From: a virus
DNA length: 56,262 nucleotides
Direction: 5' to 3' (one strand)
Virus record (IMG/VR): IMGVR_UViG_3300009506_000039
Coordinates: 1 to 56,262 of that record
Position numbers and translations under genes: made by a program. Position 1 is the first letter of the stretch; every line of letters begins with the position of its first letter. The notes under the pieces are model-generated. The model saw only the letters and a list, made by a program, of their open reading frames with translations. It was not told the DNA's origin and did no database searches. This document shows positions 26,020-34,703 of this stretch, piece by piece.

Positions 26020-27176
26020 GTGCTCTCCTTGTTTGTAACGATCACGTCTCTTGCGCCCAAGAGCGCGCGCAAGTGATCAAGTGCACGATCGCGCTCGTCG
26101 TCGTCTGCGCTGTCTTTCTGTGACTCAAGCGCTTTGAGACGTGCGTCTCGTTCTCTGCTATACAGTGCGAGATTGTACACGAGCGAGTATCCAGGGCACG
26201 GGGGTTCTTGCGTGTCACCCCTCTTGTGTCTCAACCAAATTTGCCCGCACCAAGGACACAGAGGCGGCGGGCGCTGCGACAAGAGACTTGCAAGCGTATC
26301 ACACACGCCGCGCGCGGCTGCAAAGATCGGCTCTGTCGGCTCGATCGCAGAGAACCGGGGCAAGTACGTCTCGCCCGCCCACGCGCGCAAGCTCTCTGTC
26401 AGTGTGGGGCCGATCCCCCTGATCTTGACTTGCCCGCCGAGTACTCTTGTCAGAGCGTGCATGAGTGTGGGCTCAATCCCGTCTGCGCGCAAGCTCTCTG
26501 CGACTGCCTCACGCGCTTTGCGTCCCCAGCCTTTCGGAAACGCGGCGCCCGTCCATGCCCAGTCGTCGGGCGCGTCTCTCAGAGCTTGCAAAGGCCTGTC
26601 AGTGTACGCGCTCAAGTCGCGCGTCTCTTTGACTCTCTCAAGACTTGCGGGCACAATGTACTTGTCAAGAACAGAACGAACCCAGAGCGCGATCTCGTCG
26701 TCGTCGTCGAGCACAACCCAGTGCCCGCCCCTGACCTCCCACCAGCCAAGCGCGCCCTCAAAGCTCTCGACGGTCCAGTCTGTCTTGAACCCACCCCCGA
26801 TCATGCGCCCGTCTGTCGAGACTCGCACGTCTGTGATCAAGAGGCGGCAAGCTGTGCTCGACTCGACCCAGGTCCGCATGCGCTTTTGTATACTCGCAAG
26901 ACGGGGGATCGACTGTAAAGCGTCGCCGCCGCTCTTTCTCTGCACGAGCCACGCGCCCGCGTTAAAGTGAGCGCGCATGAGTCGCGCTTGCTCGTCTGTG
27001 ATCGGGATTCTGTGAACGTCTGGCCATGGGTGCTCTTTCACGCTCAAGGGAGTCAAGACAAAGTCGCCGCCTGTCGCAGCCTCAAGCCCCGATCGAGAGT
27101 ACGCAACGTCGATCACAGTCTCGGGCAAGTTCGTGCCCTTTCTCGTCTCTGTGTTATCTGCGATTATGTCAGGCAT
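26016..27176 (-). CDS. ERCC4-type nuclease candidate with HhH motif and zinc site
   Basis: A 386-residue protein. The N-terminal third looks like an XPF/Mus81 ERCC4 fold: SGLEAATGGDFVLT (Gly37-Asp38), then WLVQRKSGGDALQSI (residues 77-90), a helix SIQKRMRTW and the strand RLLITDV. The usual ERK-x3-D is QRK-x3-D here (Gln79), so catalysis may be altered. A helix-hairpin-helix (KIRGIGPTLTESLRAW, about 250-266) and a Cys site starting CPWC (about 314) follow. It is coupled with the RecA-like ATPase, which suits recombination or repair. It may alternatively be a DNA-binding relative without nuclease activity. Confidence 0.5.
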   Translation of the reverse strand: MPDIIADNTETRKGTNLPETVIDVAYSRSGLEAATGGDFVLTPLSVKEHPWPDVHRIPITDEQARLMRAHFNAGAWLVQRKSGGDALQSIPRLASIQKRMRTWVESSTACRLLITDVRVSTDGRMIGGGFKTDWTVESFEGALGWWEVRGGHWVVLDDDDEIALWVRSVLDKYIVPASLERVKETRDLSAYTDRPLQALRDAPDDWAWTGAAFPKGWGRKAREAVAESLRADGIEPTLMHALTRVLGGQVKIRGIGPTLTESLRAWAGETYLPRFSAIEPTEPIFAAARGVCDTLASLLSQRPPPLCPWCGQIWLRHKRGDTQEPPCPGYSLVYNLALYSRERDARLKALESQKDSADDDERDRALDHLRALLGARDVIVTNKEST

Positions 27177-27190
27177 GCTTTCCTCTTGTG

Positions 27191-27222
27191 AAAAGAGCGC
27201 GCAGCTTGACGACTGCGCGCTC
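27191..27222 (-). terminator. Intra-operon hairpin with T tract
   Basis: GAGCGCGCAG (27195-27204) pairs with CTGCGCGCTC (27213-27222). On the - strand four Ts follow. It stands between the gene at 27249 and the start at 27176, with no room for another promoter, so it probably gives partial termination or mRNA processing. Confidence 0.65.
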
Positions 27223-27248
27223 TCTCTGTGTGTGCAGCGCAGATGCTA

Positions 27249-28496
27249 CTACAGCGCGCGCCACATATTGACAATCTCGGGGGTCAAGCCCAAGTCCGCG
27301 GCGACCTCGTCGTCTGACATGTTGGCGTAGGCGTCGCCCGTGATCAGGGCGTGAAACGTCGCGCCGTCATATGACGCTTGCGCGTAAGCCAGCGGCACGA
27401 CGGGATACTCGAACCCCGGAACGCTCGTCGGCGCGATCACGCTCTGCTCTTGCAGCTTGCTTGCAGCGCTGCCTTTGTCGCGATCGTACTCAAGCCCGAA
27501 CTCGACAGCCTCGGCGTCGGCTGCGGCATATGCGTCCTCAGCCGACAGCCAAAAGTCCTCGATCACGGGCAAGCGCTGTCTGCGCGTTTCCTCGGTCTGT
27601 TCGCCCTGATCGTTCGTGCTCGTGCGCGTGTATGTCGCGTCGACGCGGGGATCAAAGACGTACTGAAAGCGCACCCAGATCGGACGCGGCCAGGGCGTAT
27701 ACAACATGTCGAGCGCAGCGCCCAAGGCGGGGCTCAAAGTCATGCTGTCTTTCTGCTCCTCGGCGGGCAAGACGTTGCCTTGATCGTCGACTGCGGCAGG
27801 CTTGCGCTTGAGGGGGTCAGACTCGCCGAACGCTGCCCAGATTTCCGCGCGCTGTCTCATGAGCTCGCCCTCAAGCAAGCCCCCCGGCTCGTCCGGGTTC
27901 ACGTCGGGATCGCCCAAGAGCTTGGCAAAGTACGCGTCCGTGTATGAGCGATTGCGATCGAGCAAGCCCGACAAGTCGAACACCTGATCGGGCACATCGT
28001 CGAACAAGCGCGACGCTGCGGCAACCCATGCGGTCTGCACGAGCATGAACTCGTGGCGGTACTTGCGAGAGCCCCATGCCGTGATAAAGCACTCGCCCCC
28101 GATGCTCGCCCCGAACGATTGCACGAGAGACTTGAGATCGCGACTGTTGATCACGTCGACCGTGTTAAAATCGATCCTCCATACGTACTGAGAGAACCGA
28201 CGCCGCCCCTGATCGTCCTCGGGCAAGCTCTTGGCGAACTCATTGGCCTCTTTCTGAGTGTCAAAATAGTACCCGTATCCCCAGTGCCCCATAGGGATGC
28301 GCGTGATAAAACCGGGTCCGGGTTCGCTCACGTCGAACGGCGCAGAGACGCGCCACGCGGGGCGGGCCATAGCGGGGGCGATCCACCCCCGACTTGAAAA
28401 CTCCCCATCGGGGACTTGCGCGCTGGCGTCGTTCTGCGCCGTGCGCTTTTCGAGCCCAAATTGCTTGCGAAAGTCAGAACTTGAGAACCCTGGCAT
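27249..28496 (-). CDS. Hypothetical early protein
   Basis: A 415-residue protein; ATG 28496 has AAAGGAGAGG upstream and is preferred over the longer frame. It has an N-terminal polar part (SSSDFRKQFGLEKRTA), a central segment with MGHWGYGYYFDTQKEANEFAKSL and VWRIDFNTVDVINSRDLKSLV, and a short C-terminal helical motif MSDDEVAADLGLTPEIVNMW that resembles a small HTH. It is the first gene behind promoter 28655-28683 and well expressed by its signals. Family not recognised. Confidence 0.6.
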   Translation of the reverse strand: MPGFSSSDFRKQFGLEKRTAQNDASAQVPDGEFSSRGWIAPAMARPAWRVSAPFDVSEPGPGFITRIPMGHWGYGYYFDTQKEANEFAKSLPEDDQGRRRFSQYVWRIDFNTVDVINSRDLKSLVQSFGASIGGECFITAWGSRKYRHEFMLVQTAWVAAASRLFDDVPDQVFDLSGLLDRNRSYTDAYFAKLLGDPDVNPDEPGGLLEGELMRQRAEIWAAFGESDPLKRKPAAVDDQGNVLPAEEQKDSMTLSPALGAALDMLYTPWPRPIWVRFQYVFDPRVDATYTRTSTNDQGEQTEETRRQRLPVIEDFWLSAEDAYAAADAEAVEFGLEYDRDKGSAASKLQEQSVIAPTSVPGFEYPVVPLAYAQASYDGATFHALITGDAYANMSDDEVAADLGLTPEIVNMWRAL

Positions 28497-28654
28497 TATA
28501 GCCTCTCCTTTTGTTTGAGCGCGCGCTCTGCACGCTCTGTGATGGGAATAGAAAGACGAGTCGACGCTCTGACAGCTTGCGGGGCTGTCCGTACAGTGTG
28601 CGCTTGTGTGTGCTCTCCTTCCGCGCGCTCGTTCACATGAGCGCTTACGATGAC

Positions 28655-28683
28655 AGTATAGCACACTCACAATATAATTGCAA
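28655..28683 (-). promoter_or_regulatory. Early promoter P5 (leftward)
   Basis: On the - strand TTGCAA (28678-28683), a 17-base spacer and TATACT (28655-28660). It is a weaker relative of P1-P4. The 158-base leader (28497-28654) holds GC-rich inverted repeats, including GACAGC/GCTGTC, and no gene. Confidence 0.75.
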
Positions 28684-28703
28684 GGGGAGTGTGCACGTCT
28701 TTT

Positions 28704-30419
28704 TTACAGTTCGACAATCGCCTCTTGAACGTCTTGAGGCAAGTACTTACGAACGCGCTTCCAATTGCCGTCTGCAATACAGACGAGCCCGGCGACTGTC
28801 TCGTCTGTGTCATAGTCGCCTGGGTTGCCACGACGAGTGCGCCCGAGAGCTTGCGCAAGCTTGTTACCAGTGCGCGCAAGATACATGCGCCCAGAGTAGG
28901 CCATGCGCGCTTTCTCATACGGATCGCCTAGAGGGGGATAGGGCACTTTGGCGGCAATGCATATGCGCTCGTCTCGGCCGTCGAACCCCTCCCACCAGCC
29001 CCATGCGATTATGATAGAATTGGGCACAAGCTCTTTGCGGCGCTCCCACGCGGCAAATTGCTCATTGGTTCCGAGAGACATGCCGCGCTCGTCTGTCTCT
29101 GGGCAAGGCCACACGCGATCGCGCAGCCCGAGCCCCCAGAGTCGACGTGCAAGATACTGTGCCTCAGTCTTGCGTGTGACGTGTATGATCCCGCTCCACG
29201 ACTCGGGCACGCTCTTGATCGCATCGGCGATCACTTGCGCTTGCTGTGCGTAGTCGGCGGGCGTGCTCTTGTATCCCATCTTGGGCGCGTTGAGCGCGTA
29301 CACTGGGCGACTCTTTGCGGGCCAAGGCGACGGGATCGCGTGCGTGATCGTATCATCGGGGAGCCCGAGCTCTTGCTTGAACGTCTCAAAGTCCCCGATT
29401 GTCGCAGACATGAGCACAAGGCGCGGGCGCTCTGAGTCTGTCGGGAAATAGCGTGAAAAGTGATGCCGCGCAGTCAGGGGGCGCACGACGATCCCCGGCG
29501 CTCTGCCTCCGTTTGGCAGTTCGATTGCAGAGAGCCCAGAGTCAATGTACCAGTCCGCCTCAACCTCGTCAAGTGCGTCTTTGACAGCCGCGAGACGCGC
29601 GATCAGGTTCGCGCAAGCACGAGCGCGATCAACCGCGCCGCGCTCGACGAGCTCCGCATGCGTGCTTGTCAAAGTCGAGCTTGCGAGATCGATCCACGAG
29701 ATCACACGCTCTTGTGCACTCGTCGTCGGCAATTGCTTTTCAGCTTGCGCAGTGTTCATGAGCCCCTGCGGTCCCTTTGCAGCTTGCCCGTGAGTCTGCG
29801 CAATCGGGAACGGGGGCAAGTGCCACGTGCGCCTTGCGGCATCGTTGAAACGAAAGCCCGCAAAGTCGAGCACGACGTCTGACAGTTCATGCGCCTCGTC
29901 GCAGAACAGATACCCCGGCTTTTTCTCGTTTCTCAAGCCGATGCTGCGCAGCCAGTACGCATAATTCACGACGCCCCAGTCGGACGCATAAAGCGCGACT
30001 TTCGCCTGATGATAGGGGCACTCAGAGAGAAAAGGGCAATCATACATGCCGCGCTCTGACTCTGCGCACAAGCACTCAGCCGCAGTGTAGCCGGGTTCGG
30101 CGTCGTCGTGCACGCATGCATAGTTCGAGCGCCCGTACAAGGGATCGGCCCCATAGGAGCGATCGTAATTGTCTTGCTGCAAGACTTTTGTCCGGGTCAT
30201 TGCAAGAGCGCCCCGAACACTTGCAAGCGCCGCAGCATACGACGTCTTACCTAGCCCGGTGGGTGCCTCAAGGATGATCGGGGCCGTGCCCTCTTGTTCT
30301 AGTAGCCAGCGGATCGTCTCAAGTTGCCCAGTGCGCCATGCTGTGTGCGACTCAGGCAAGCCAAAGTCTTGAGGGGTTGGGTCCGCGCCCTCAAGTCGCG
30401 GTTGGTCGTGTGTGCTCAC
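28704..30419 (-). CDS. DinG/XPD-type SF2 DNA helicase
   Basis: A 571-residue protein with a GTG start 6 bases after AAGGAG; the longer frame to 30599 overlaps the next gene. Motif I is EAPTGLGKTS (about 49-58), motif II DEAH (about 174), motif III SATIG. Four cysteines in the order YACVHD, ECLCAE, YDCPFLSECPYH occupy the place of the XPD/DinG iron-sulfur cluster. The C-terminal half has HVTRKTEAQYLARRL and KLAQALGRTRRG (motif VI). A 5'-3' DNA helicase in replication, repair or R-loop removal is expected. Confidence 0.88.
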   Translation of the reverse strand: MSTHDQPRLEGADPTPQDFGLPESHTAWRTGQLETIRWLLEQEGTAPIILEAPTGLGKTSYAAALASVRGALAMTRTKVLQQDNYDRSYGADPLYGRSNYACVHDDAEPGYTAAECLCAESERGMYDCPFLSECPYHQAKVALYASDWGVVNYAYWLRSIGLRNEKKPGYLFCDEAHELSDVVLDFAGFRFNDAARRTWHLPPFPIAQTHGQAAKGPQGLMNTAQAEKQLPTTSAQERVISWIDLASSTLTSTHAELVERGAVDRARACANLIARLAAVKDALDEVEADWYIDSGLSAIELPNGGRAPGIVVRPLTARHHFSRYFPTDSERPRLVLMSATIGDFETFKQELGLPDDTITHAIPSPWPAKSRPVYALNAPKMGYKSTPADYAQQAQVIADAIKSVPESWSGIIHVTRKTEAQYLARRLWGLGLRDRVWPCPETDERGMSLGTNEQFAAWERRKELVPNSIIIAWGWWEGFDGRDERICIAAKVPYPPLGDPYEKARMAYSGRMYLARTGNKLAQALGRTRRGNPGDYDTDETVAGLVCIADGNWKRVRKYLPQDVQEAIVEL

Positions 30420-30460
30420 GTCTGACTCCTTATAGGGTTGTGGTGGATAGAAAAGAACGA

Positions 30461-31552
30461 TCAAGCGCCCATCGGCGGGGGCGCAAAACCTCTGCAATGT
30501 GGGGTTACACTGACATCGCGCGCGACGAGATCGCGACTCGCAGCGTGTGCGACGTCGAGCGCGTCGAGCCCCTGTCGGATAAATTGTATATCTTTCCAAC
30601 CAGTATACATGTTAACCGACAGCTTGACAGAGACGAGCGTCCACGAGTGCACGCGCCCACCCGATGCGATCACGCGTCGAGAGAACGCAAGCATGCGCTT
30701 TTCCATAGCGCGCTCAAGCTCGTCGACGTCGAACGCGGGATCGAGATCGGCTGTTTCAACGATCGCGGCGTCTGCGCACTGCGAGAGCGTCATGCTCGTG
30801 CCCGCCTCAACGTATACCTTTGGCGTCTTGACTGTGATCTCTGCGCTCTCGTCGTCTGTGCTTGCTGCACTGTCAAGAGCTTTGCCCAGAGAGCCCGAGA
30901 CTCGACGAGAGCCCGGCGTCTCCGCGGCGCGCTCCCAGAAAGACACGCCCATGACTTGCTCGTCCTCAAGGTGCTCTGTCTCGATCACGCGCACAGACTC
31001 GGGCGGGTCGAGCTCGTCGAGCCCGTACACCGTCGAGTCAAAGACGATCACGTCGCCAAGGTCTGGGTGGGGAATGCGCAAGTATGCCGCCTTGTGATCG
31101 CGCAGCTTGCGTGCGATCTTTGTCGCCTCTTGCTCTGTCATCACAAGAGCAAGCGGGGATGCTGTCTGCGCGCGTATTCTGTCCCACCGAGCAATAAAGT
31201 CTGCTTTTCTCTCTGCGAGACAGTGCGGGCAACCTTCACGCCACAGACCGCACTTGTACTTGATCGGGCGGAACCCGCCGCTTGCGGGGTTCATGATCAC
31301 GCCGAACGTGCCGCACATGCTCAAGCGCTTTGCGATCTTTGCCTTGCTCTTTGTTGGGCCGTACAAGTCGGGGCTCAGTTCTGACAAGTGGCGCAAGTCG
31401 GGGAGACTGTCGAGGTACGCGTCCTCGTGCATGATTGTGTCAAAGTCGACGGTAACTTGAGGACGTCGACTGTCCATGAGTCTGTCAAACTTGTCAAAGT
31501 CGACGAACGACTCGGGACGCATGTCGGCGGCGGGTTGTGGTGTTGTGTTCAT
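30461..31552 (-). CDS. Hypothetical protein with CX6CX2C motif
   Basis: A 363-residue protein; ATG 31552 stands 6 bases after AAGGAG, and the ORF start at 31591 lacks a site. Around residues 88-125 it has SMCGTFGVIMNPASGG and YKCGLWREGCPHCLAERKADFIARWDRI, a cysteine arrangement like some replication-initiator or zinc-binding proteins. The C-terminal third is helical. It follows the structured non-coding region 31553-32048. A replication initiator is possible, but no HUH or other catalytic motif is seen. Confidence 0.5.
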   Translation of the reverse strand: MNTTPQPAADMRPESFVDFDKFDRLMDSRRPQVTVDFDTIMHEDAYLDSLPDLRHLSELSPDLYGPTKSKAKIAKRLSMCGTFGVIMNPASGGFRPIKYKCGLWREGCPHCLAERKADFIARWDRIRAQTASPLALVMTEQEATKIARKLRDHKAAYLRIPHPDLGDVIVFDSTVYGLDELDPPESVRVIETEHLEDEQVMGVSFWERAAETPGSRRVSGSLGKALDSAASTDDESAEITVKTPKVYVEAGTSMTLSQCADAAIVETADLDPAFDVDELERAMEKRMLAFSRRVIASGGRVHSWTLVSVKLSVNMYTGWKDIQFIRQGLDALDVAHAASRDLVARDVSVTPHCRGFAPPPMGA

Positions 31553-31579
31553 GCCTGGCTCCTTGGCGGTAGAAAGTTC

Positions 31580-32004
31580 GAGACTGATCAAGAGTCGTCA
31601 TCCTGATCAGTCTCTCGTGAGCTTGGGTGGTCCCCGACAAGCTCTGCTAGATTGTCGCGCACACCCCCCGGACGACAGTATTGGAGGTGCTTGCGCTTGC
31701 CCGCGCGGCTTACGGGTTACTCTCCCCCTTTGTCGAGAGTCAAGTCTAGGCGCTTTCGCGCGCTCTTTTGCCTGTGGCTATAGTCCGCCGAGAAAAGGAA
31801 CGGGTAGAACCTCGTGATACTCTCTCGCCAAAGCCCGCGCCGCATCTTGCGGACAGCAAGGGGAGTGCGATCTTGTCGTGCGCCCTTGGGAGGTTTTTGC
31901 TGCGCACACAGCAGAGAGCACACACGACAGGAAGCGGCACGACCGGGGGATCGCACGCCCCTTGCTAACCACAAGACTCTGGGCTATGAGGATGGGAATG
32001 TGCT
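31580..32004 (-). ncRNA. Candidate structured non-coding RNA
   Basis: No credible gene occupies 31553-32048. A promoter (32011-32040) would start a leftward transcript near 32004. The segment can form an interrupted hairpin of about 25 bp (31855-31872 with 31949-31966, 17 of 18 paired, and 31875-31881 with 31937-31943). It can also form a GAAA-capped stem (31750-31761) and 6-bp (31719-31740), 7-bp (31619-31644) and perfect 11-bp (31580-31590 with 31604-31614) hairpins. The last could be the 3' end. It does not match RNase P, tmRNA or 6S features that I know. A long structured 5' leader for the gene at 31552 is the alternative. Confidence 0.5.
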
Positions 32005-32010
32005 ATGCTC

Positions 32011-32040
32011 ATTATAGCACACCCCACCCTTTTTTTGCAA
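32011..32040 (-). promoter_or_regulatory. Leftward promoter P6
   Basis: On the - strand TTGCAA (32035-32040), an 18-base spacer and a perfect TATAAT (32011-32016). It sits directly after the stop of the gene at 32049 and faces the candidate structured RNA. Confidence 0.8.
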
Positions 32041-32048
32041 GTGCCAAA

Positions 32049-32339
32049 TTACGCGCTCTCGACGTCAAAGAGTGCAGCTTGATCAAAGTGCTTGCGGTAG
32101 TACTTGAAAGACGGGGGATCGGGCGGGGGCCAGTCAGAGCGTCCCCACCCGTGCGCCTCTGCAATCTGTCGCAGTGCTTGCAGCAAGAGATCGCTGTCCT
32201 CGTCCTCTGACAGTTCCTCGATCACGCAGTCGACGTCGCCGCCGTCCCCATTCCAGTACCGATCAAGAGTCTCGTGCATGCTCTCTCTGTCGATCCACAA
32301 GAGTCTCAAGAGCTCGATCACGTTCGCGTTTTCTGTCAT
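32049..32339 (-). CDS. Hypothetical acidic protein
   Basis: A 96-residue, strongly acidic, helical protein (VIELLRLLWIDRESMHETLDRYW, then IEELSEDEDSDLLLQALRQIAEAH). ATG 32339 overlaps the upstream stop by ATGA. It is the final gene of the unit that begins at 37266. Acidic small early proteins sometimes mimic DNA, but nothing here proves that. Confidence 0.55.
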   Translation of the reverse strand: MTENANVIELLRLLWIDRESMHETLDRYWNGDGGDVDCVIEELSEDEDSDLLLQALRQIAEAHGWGRSDWPPPDPPSFKYYRKHFDQAALFDVESA

Positions 32340-32968
32340 GCTGTATACCCCGCCTCTCTGATCGCCTCGTCGAGCATAGCTTTCGCGCCCGGATCGTCTG
32401 GGTCGGGCATGTGACTCAAGAGCTCGTCTCTGATCGCTCTGATCAGCGCGTCGCGCGTCAAGCGCTTGACGTCGACGCGTCGCACGTGCAAGACCCGCTT
32501 GTCGAGCACGCCTGTGCCTTGCTGCGGAAAGTCGCGCGCCGTCGCCTCTCGTCGAGACGTCAAGACATACGGGAAGTCGGGCTCGTTCTTGCGCCTGTTC
32601 AAGATCGCAGCTTGCAAGCGTTCGAGCTCTTTCTTTGAGGCTGTGACAAAGACAGCCACCTCCCCATGCTTGAGCGCGCGCACTTGCTCAAGCTGCGCAG
32701 CCCATCGGCTCGTTCCCCGAACCCGCCCGCGCGACTGCACAAGCCGCGCAGCTTTGCGCACTCTCAGAGTGTACGTGTCCTCTGCGGCGTCTGCCGGCTC
32801 TTTGTTCGTCTTGATCGGAAACTCGTCTTTGCGTGCTTGAGCCAAAAAGTACTTGCGCCAGGTCTCGACGTCTGATCTGTCAAAAACGCGAGTCCACTCG
32901 ACGCACTCTGAGAGAGTCGTCTTGATCTGTTCCCATGCCGCAAGCTGCGGCGTCGTGTTCGTGCTCAC
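32336..32968 (-). CDS. Hypothetical basic protein
   Basis: A 210-residue protein with a GTG start that overlaps the methyltransferase stop by one base (TAGTG). It is rich in Arg/Lys (TLRVRKAARLVQSRGRVRG, LNRRKNEPDFPYVLTSRREA), which suits nucleic-acid binding. VAVFVTASKKELERLQAAI may be a strand-helix unit. The family is not recognised. It lies between the MT-A70 methyltransferase and a small acidic protein. Confidence 0.55.
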   Translation of the reverse strand: MSTNTTPQLAAWEQIKTTLSECVEWTRVFDRSDVETWRKYFLAQARKDEFPIKTNKEPADAAEDTYTLRVRKAARLVQSRGRVRGTSRWAAQLEQVRALKHGEVAVFVTASKKELERLQAAILNRRKNEPDFPYVLTSRREATARDFPQQGTGVLDKRVLHVRRVDVKRLTRDALIRAIRDELLSHMPDPDDPGAKAMLDEAIREAGYTA

Positions 32969-33930
32969 TAGAAAAGCCTCCCTTGTTCGACCATTTCCGA
33001 CTCTGTGTCGTACTCAAGATCGAGATCATTGTACTCGTCGCCAACGTCGAGATCGAAAGGATCGTCGACGAGCGGGCGCACTTGATCGGTGCCCGCGTCC
33101 GTGAGTGCAGTACAGCCGATCCGCTGCGTGCCCTCAAGCGTCAAGACAGAGTCGCCCAAGAGCGCGCCCTGATCGAGCTCTGACTTGTCGACTCGCGCAA
33201 GCGCGGGGATCGACTCTCGCAAGTCGAGCCCGTCGAGCTCGTTCCCCAGACAGTACCAACCGGGCAAGTGACGACGTGCGAACAGTTCGACGTACACATG
33301 CCCGCTCTCAGGGGGATACATGCGCTCTGTTCGTTTCTGCGCCTCGTCAGGCTTGACGCTGTGCTTTTTGTCAGAGCCGGGCAGATATCGGCGCGGCGCA
33401 AAGATCACTTGTCGTCGCGCTTTCGTGCGCTCGAACGTCTTGCCATTGAACACTAGCCCGCTTTCTGTCTCGTGAGCTCGACGAGCAAGCAAGACGATCT
33501 CGACGTTACTCGCAGTATACGCGCCCGGACCAAAGACAGTCAACTTGTCGAGAAACGGCTGCAAGCGCCCCGTCTCTGTGATCTCGTCGACAAGTGATCG
33601 CACTTTGCGCAGTGTGAGCACAGGCATGCGCCAAAAGCTTGCATTGATCTTGATCCACACAAAAGCGCACGTGCAGTACTTGAACCCCCAGGCGCTCATG
33701 AGCTCGAACGCGTCGGGCAGAAAAGGGAACGTCACCCACATGAACAAGTACGCGCGCTCGTCGGCGATCTCGCCGACTGGGATCGTGCTCATGTCGCGCG
33801 TGCTCTCTGTCAAGTACCGCTCACTTGCGCCGATGCCGAAACGAGTCAAGCGCTCTGGGTTGTCTCGACGAGTCGCGCGTCGATTATTGTATCGCCACGC
33901 GGGATCGCAAAAGATCATGCTTGCTTTCAC
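32968..33930 (-). CDS. MT-A70 family adenine methyltransferase
   Basis: A 320-residue protein. I chose GTG 33930, which makes a GTGA overlap with the upstream stop; ATG 33918 is the alternative. The catalytic motif is DPAWRY (DPPW class, near residue 9). It is followed by FMWVTFPFLPDAFELMSAWGFKY, ASNVEIVLLARR, KPDEAQKRTERMYPP and ELFARRHLPGWYCLGNEL, the full MT-A70 order. The C-terminal 90 residues are acidic and extra. It should make N6-methyladenine in phage DNA, probably against restriction. No restriction partner is nearby. Confidence 0.88.
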   Translation of the reverse strand: MKASMIFCDPAWRYNNRRATRRDNPERLTRFGIGASERYLTESTRDMSTIPVGEIADERAYLFMWVTFPFLPDAFELMSAWGFKYCTCAFVWIKINASFWRMPVLTLRKVRSLVDEITETGRLQPFLDKLTVFGPGAYTASNVEIVLLARRAHETESGLVFNGKTFERTKARRQVIFAPRRYLPGSDKKHSVKPDEAQKRTERMYPPESGHVYVELFARRHLPGWYCLGNELDGLDLRESIPALARVDKSELDQGALLGDSVLTLEGTQRIGCTALTDAGTDQVRPLVDDPFDLDVGDEYNDLDLEYDTESEMVEQGRLF

Positions 33931-34352
33931 GAGAAACGCTTTGCCAAGTGACGAGCGGCGCGCGCCCGTCCGAGGCACGTATCACAGACGACGTGATCTT
34001 TGTCTGCGATCGGCTCCCCACAGTTCGAGCAAGCTGCATACTCAAGATCGAGCTCGCCGCCTGCCGTCTCACGAGCCAACCCGTCGAATACGATACCGTG
34101 ACCGGCCGCGCCGATCTTGAGTCGCACACTGTCTGCCTCGTGCTCTGCGCAGAACACAATAAAGCACGGCGGGGAGTCTCGGCGTCTTGAGACTTGCGAT
34201 ATACACACGAACATGTGACCCCGGCGCGGCTGCAGTTCTATACCCAGCCCGCCGAGTCCGTCAGCGATTATGAGCTTTACATGCTCACCTTGACGATCTC
34301 TCTGGGGCGCGATTGTCGATACGCCCACATGCGTGCACTCGTCGATCCTCAT
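33927..34352 (-). CDS. Hypothetical protein with C-terminal zinc ribbon
   Basis: A 141-residue protein starting in an ATGA overlap with the gene at 34349. The body is beta-rich (HVKLIIADGLGGLGIELQP, PCFIVFCAEHEAD). The C-terminus has CSNCGEPIADKDHVVCDTCLGRARAA in two parts, a four-cysteine zinc ribbon similar to DksA/TraR-type ribbons. One of four small zinc proteins in this cluster. Function unknown. Confidence 0.55.
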   Translation of the reverse strand: MRIDECTHVGVSTIAPQRDRQGEHVKLIIADGLGGLGIELQPRRGHMFVCISQVSRRRDSPPCFIVFCAEHEADSVRLKIGAAGHGIVFDGLARETAGGELDLEYAACSNCGEPIADKDHVVCDTCLGRARAARHLAKRFS

Positions 34353-34702
34353 TGAGACACCTCCAAGACGAGAGCGGGCGCGATCTCTGCCTCGTCGGGG
34401 CTGACTTGCTTCCAGCCTTGTGCAATCATACTGCGCAGCAAGTGCCCGCCCATCGCCTCAAGCTCGTCTTTGTCGAGCACTTTGATCGCCCAACCCTTGC
34501 GGGCGCCGTGCCTTGCAAAGACGATATTGCCCTCATAACGTCGCCACGCTTGGCGAACTTTCCAGCGGGCGTTACTCGACGTGACCTCGTCGATCTTGAT
34601 CGCGTGCTCTCTGTCTTTGCACTCTGGGCACGCCGTTCGCCCGTCGTCCATAAGTCTGGGCGTCAAGGTGCGCCCATAGCAGACCTCACATACTGCAAAC
34701 AT
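34349..34702 (-). CDS. Small protein with N-terminal zinc ribbon
   Basis: A 117-residue protein; ATG 34702 has AAAGAGG upstream, so I trimmed the longer frame. The N-terminus has CEVC and CPEC (residues 5-28), a zinc ribbon, followed by a basic segment SNARWKVRQAWRRYEG and a short alpha/beta domain with WAIKVLDKDELEAMG. Probably binds nucleic acid or a host protein. No family recognised. Confidence 0.55.
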   Translation of the reverse strand: MFAVCEVCYGRTLTPRLMDDGRTACPECKDREHAIKIDEVTSSNARWKVRQAWRRYEGNIVFARHGARKGWAIKVLDKDELEAMGGHLLRSMIAQGWKQVSPDEAEIAPALVLEVSQ

Positions 34703-34703
34703 G

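Noticed and set aside
30461-31552. Replication initiator call for the 363-residue protein
   Set aside because: The CX6CX2C segment alone is not enough; no HUH, winged-helix or DnaA-like motif could be seen.
31776-31790. CTATAGTCC, like the S element of a group I intron
   Set aside because: No matching R element or P3/P7/P8 order is found, and the segment interrupts no gene.
31580-32004. Possible RNase P RNA, tmRNA or tRNA in the gene-free segment
   Set aside because: No conserved RNase P core, no tmRNA tag frame, and no T-arm pattern GTTCRANNC with an acceptor stem.
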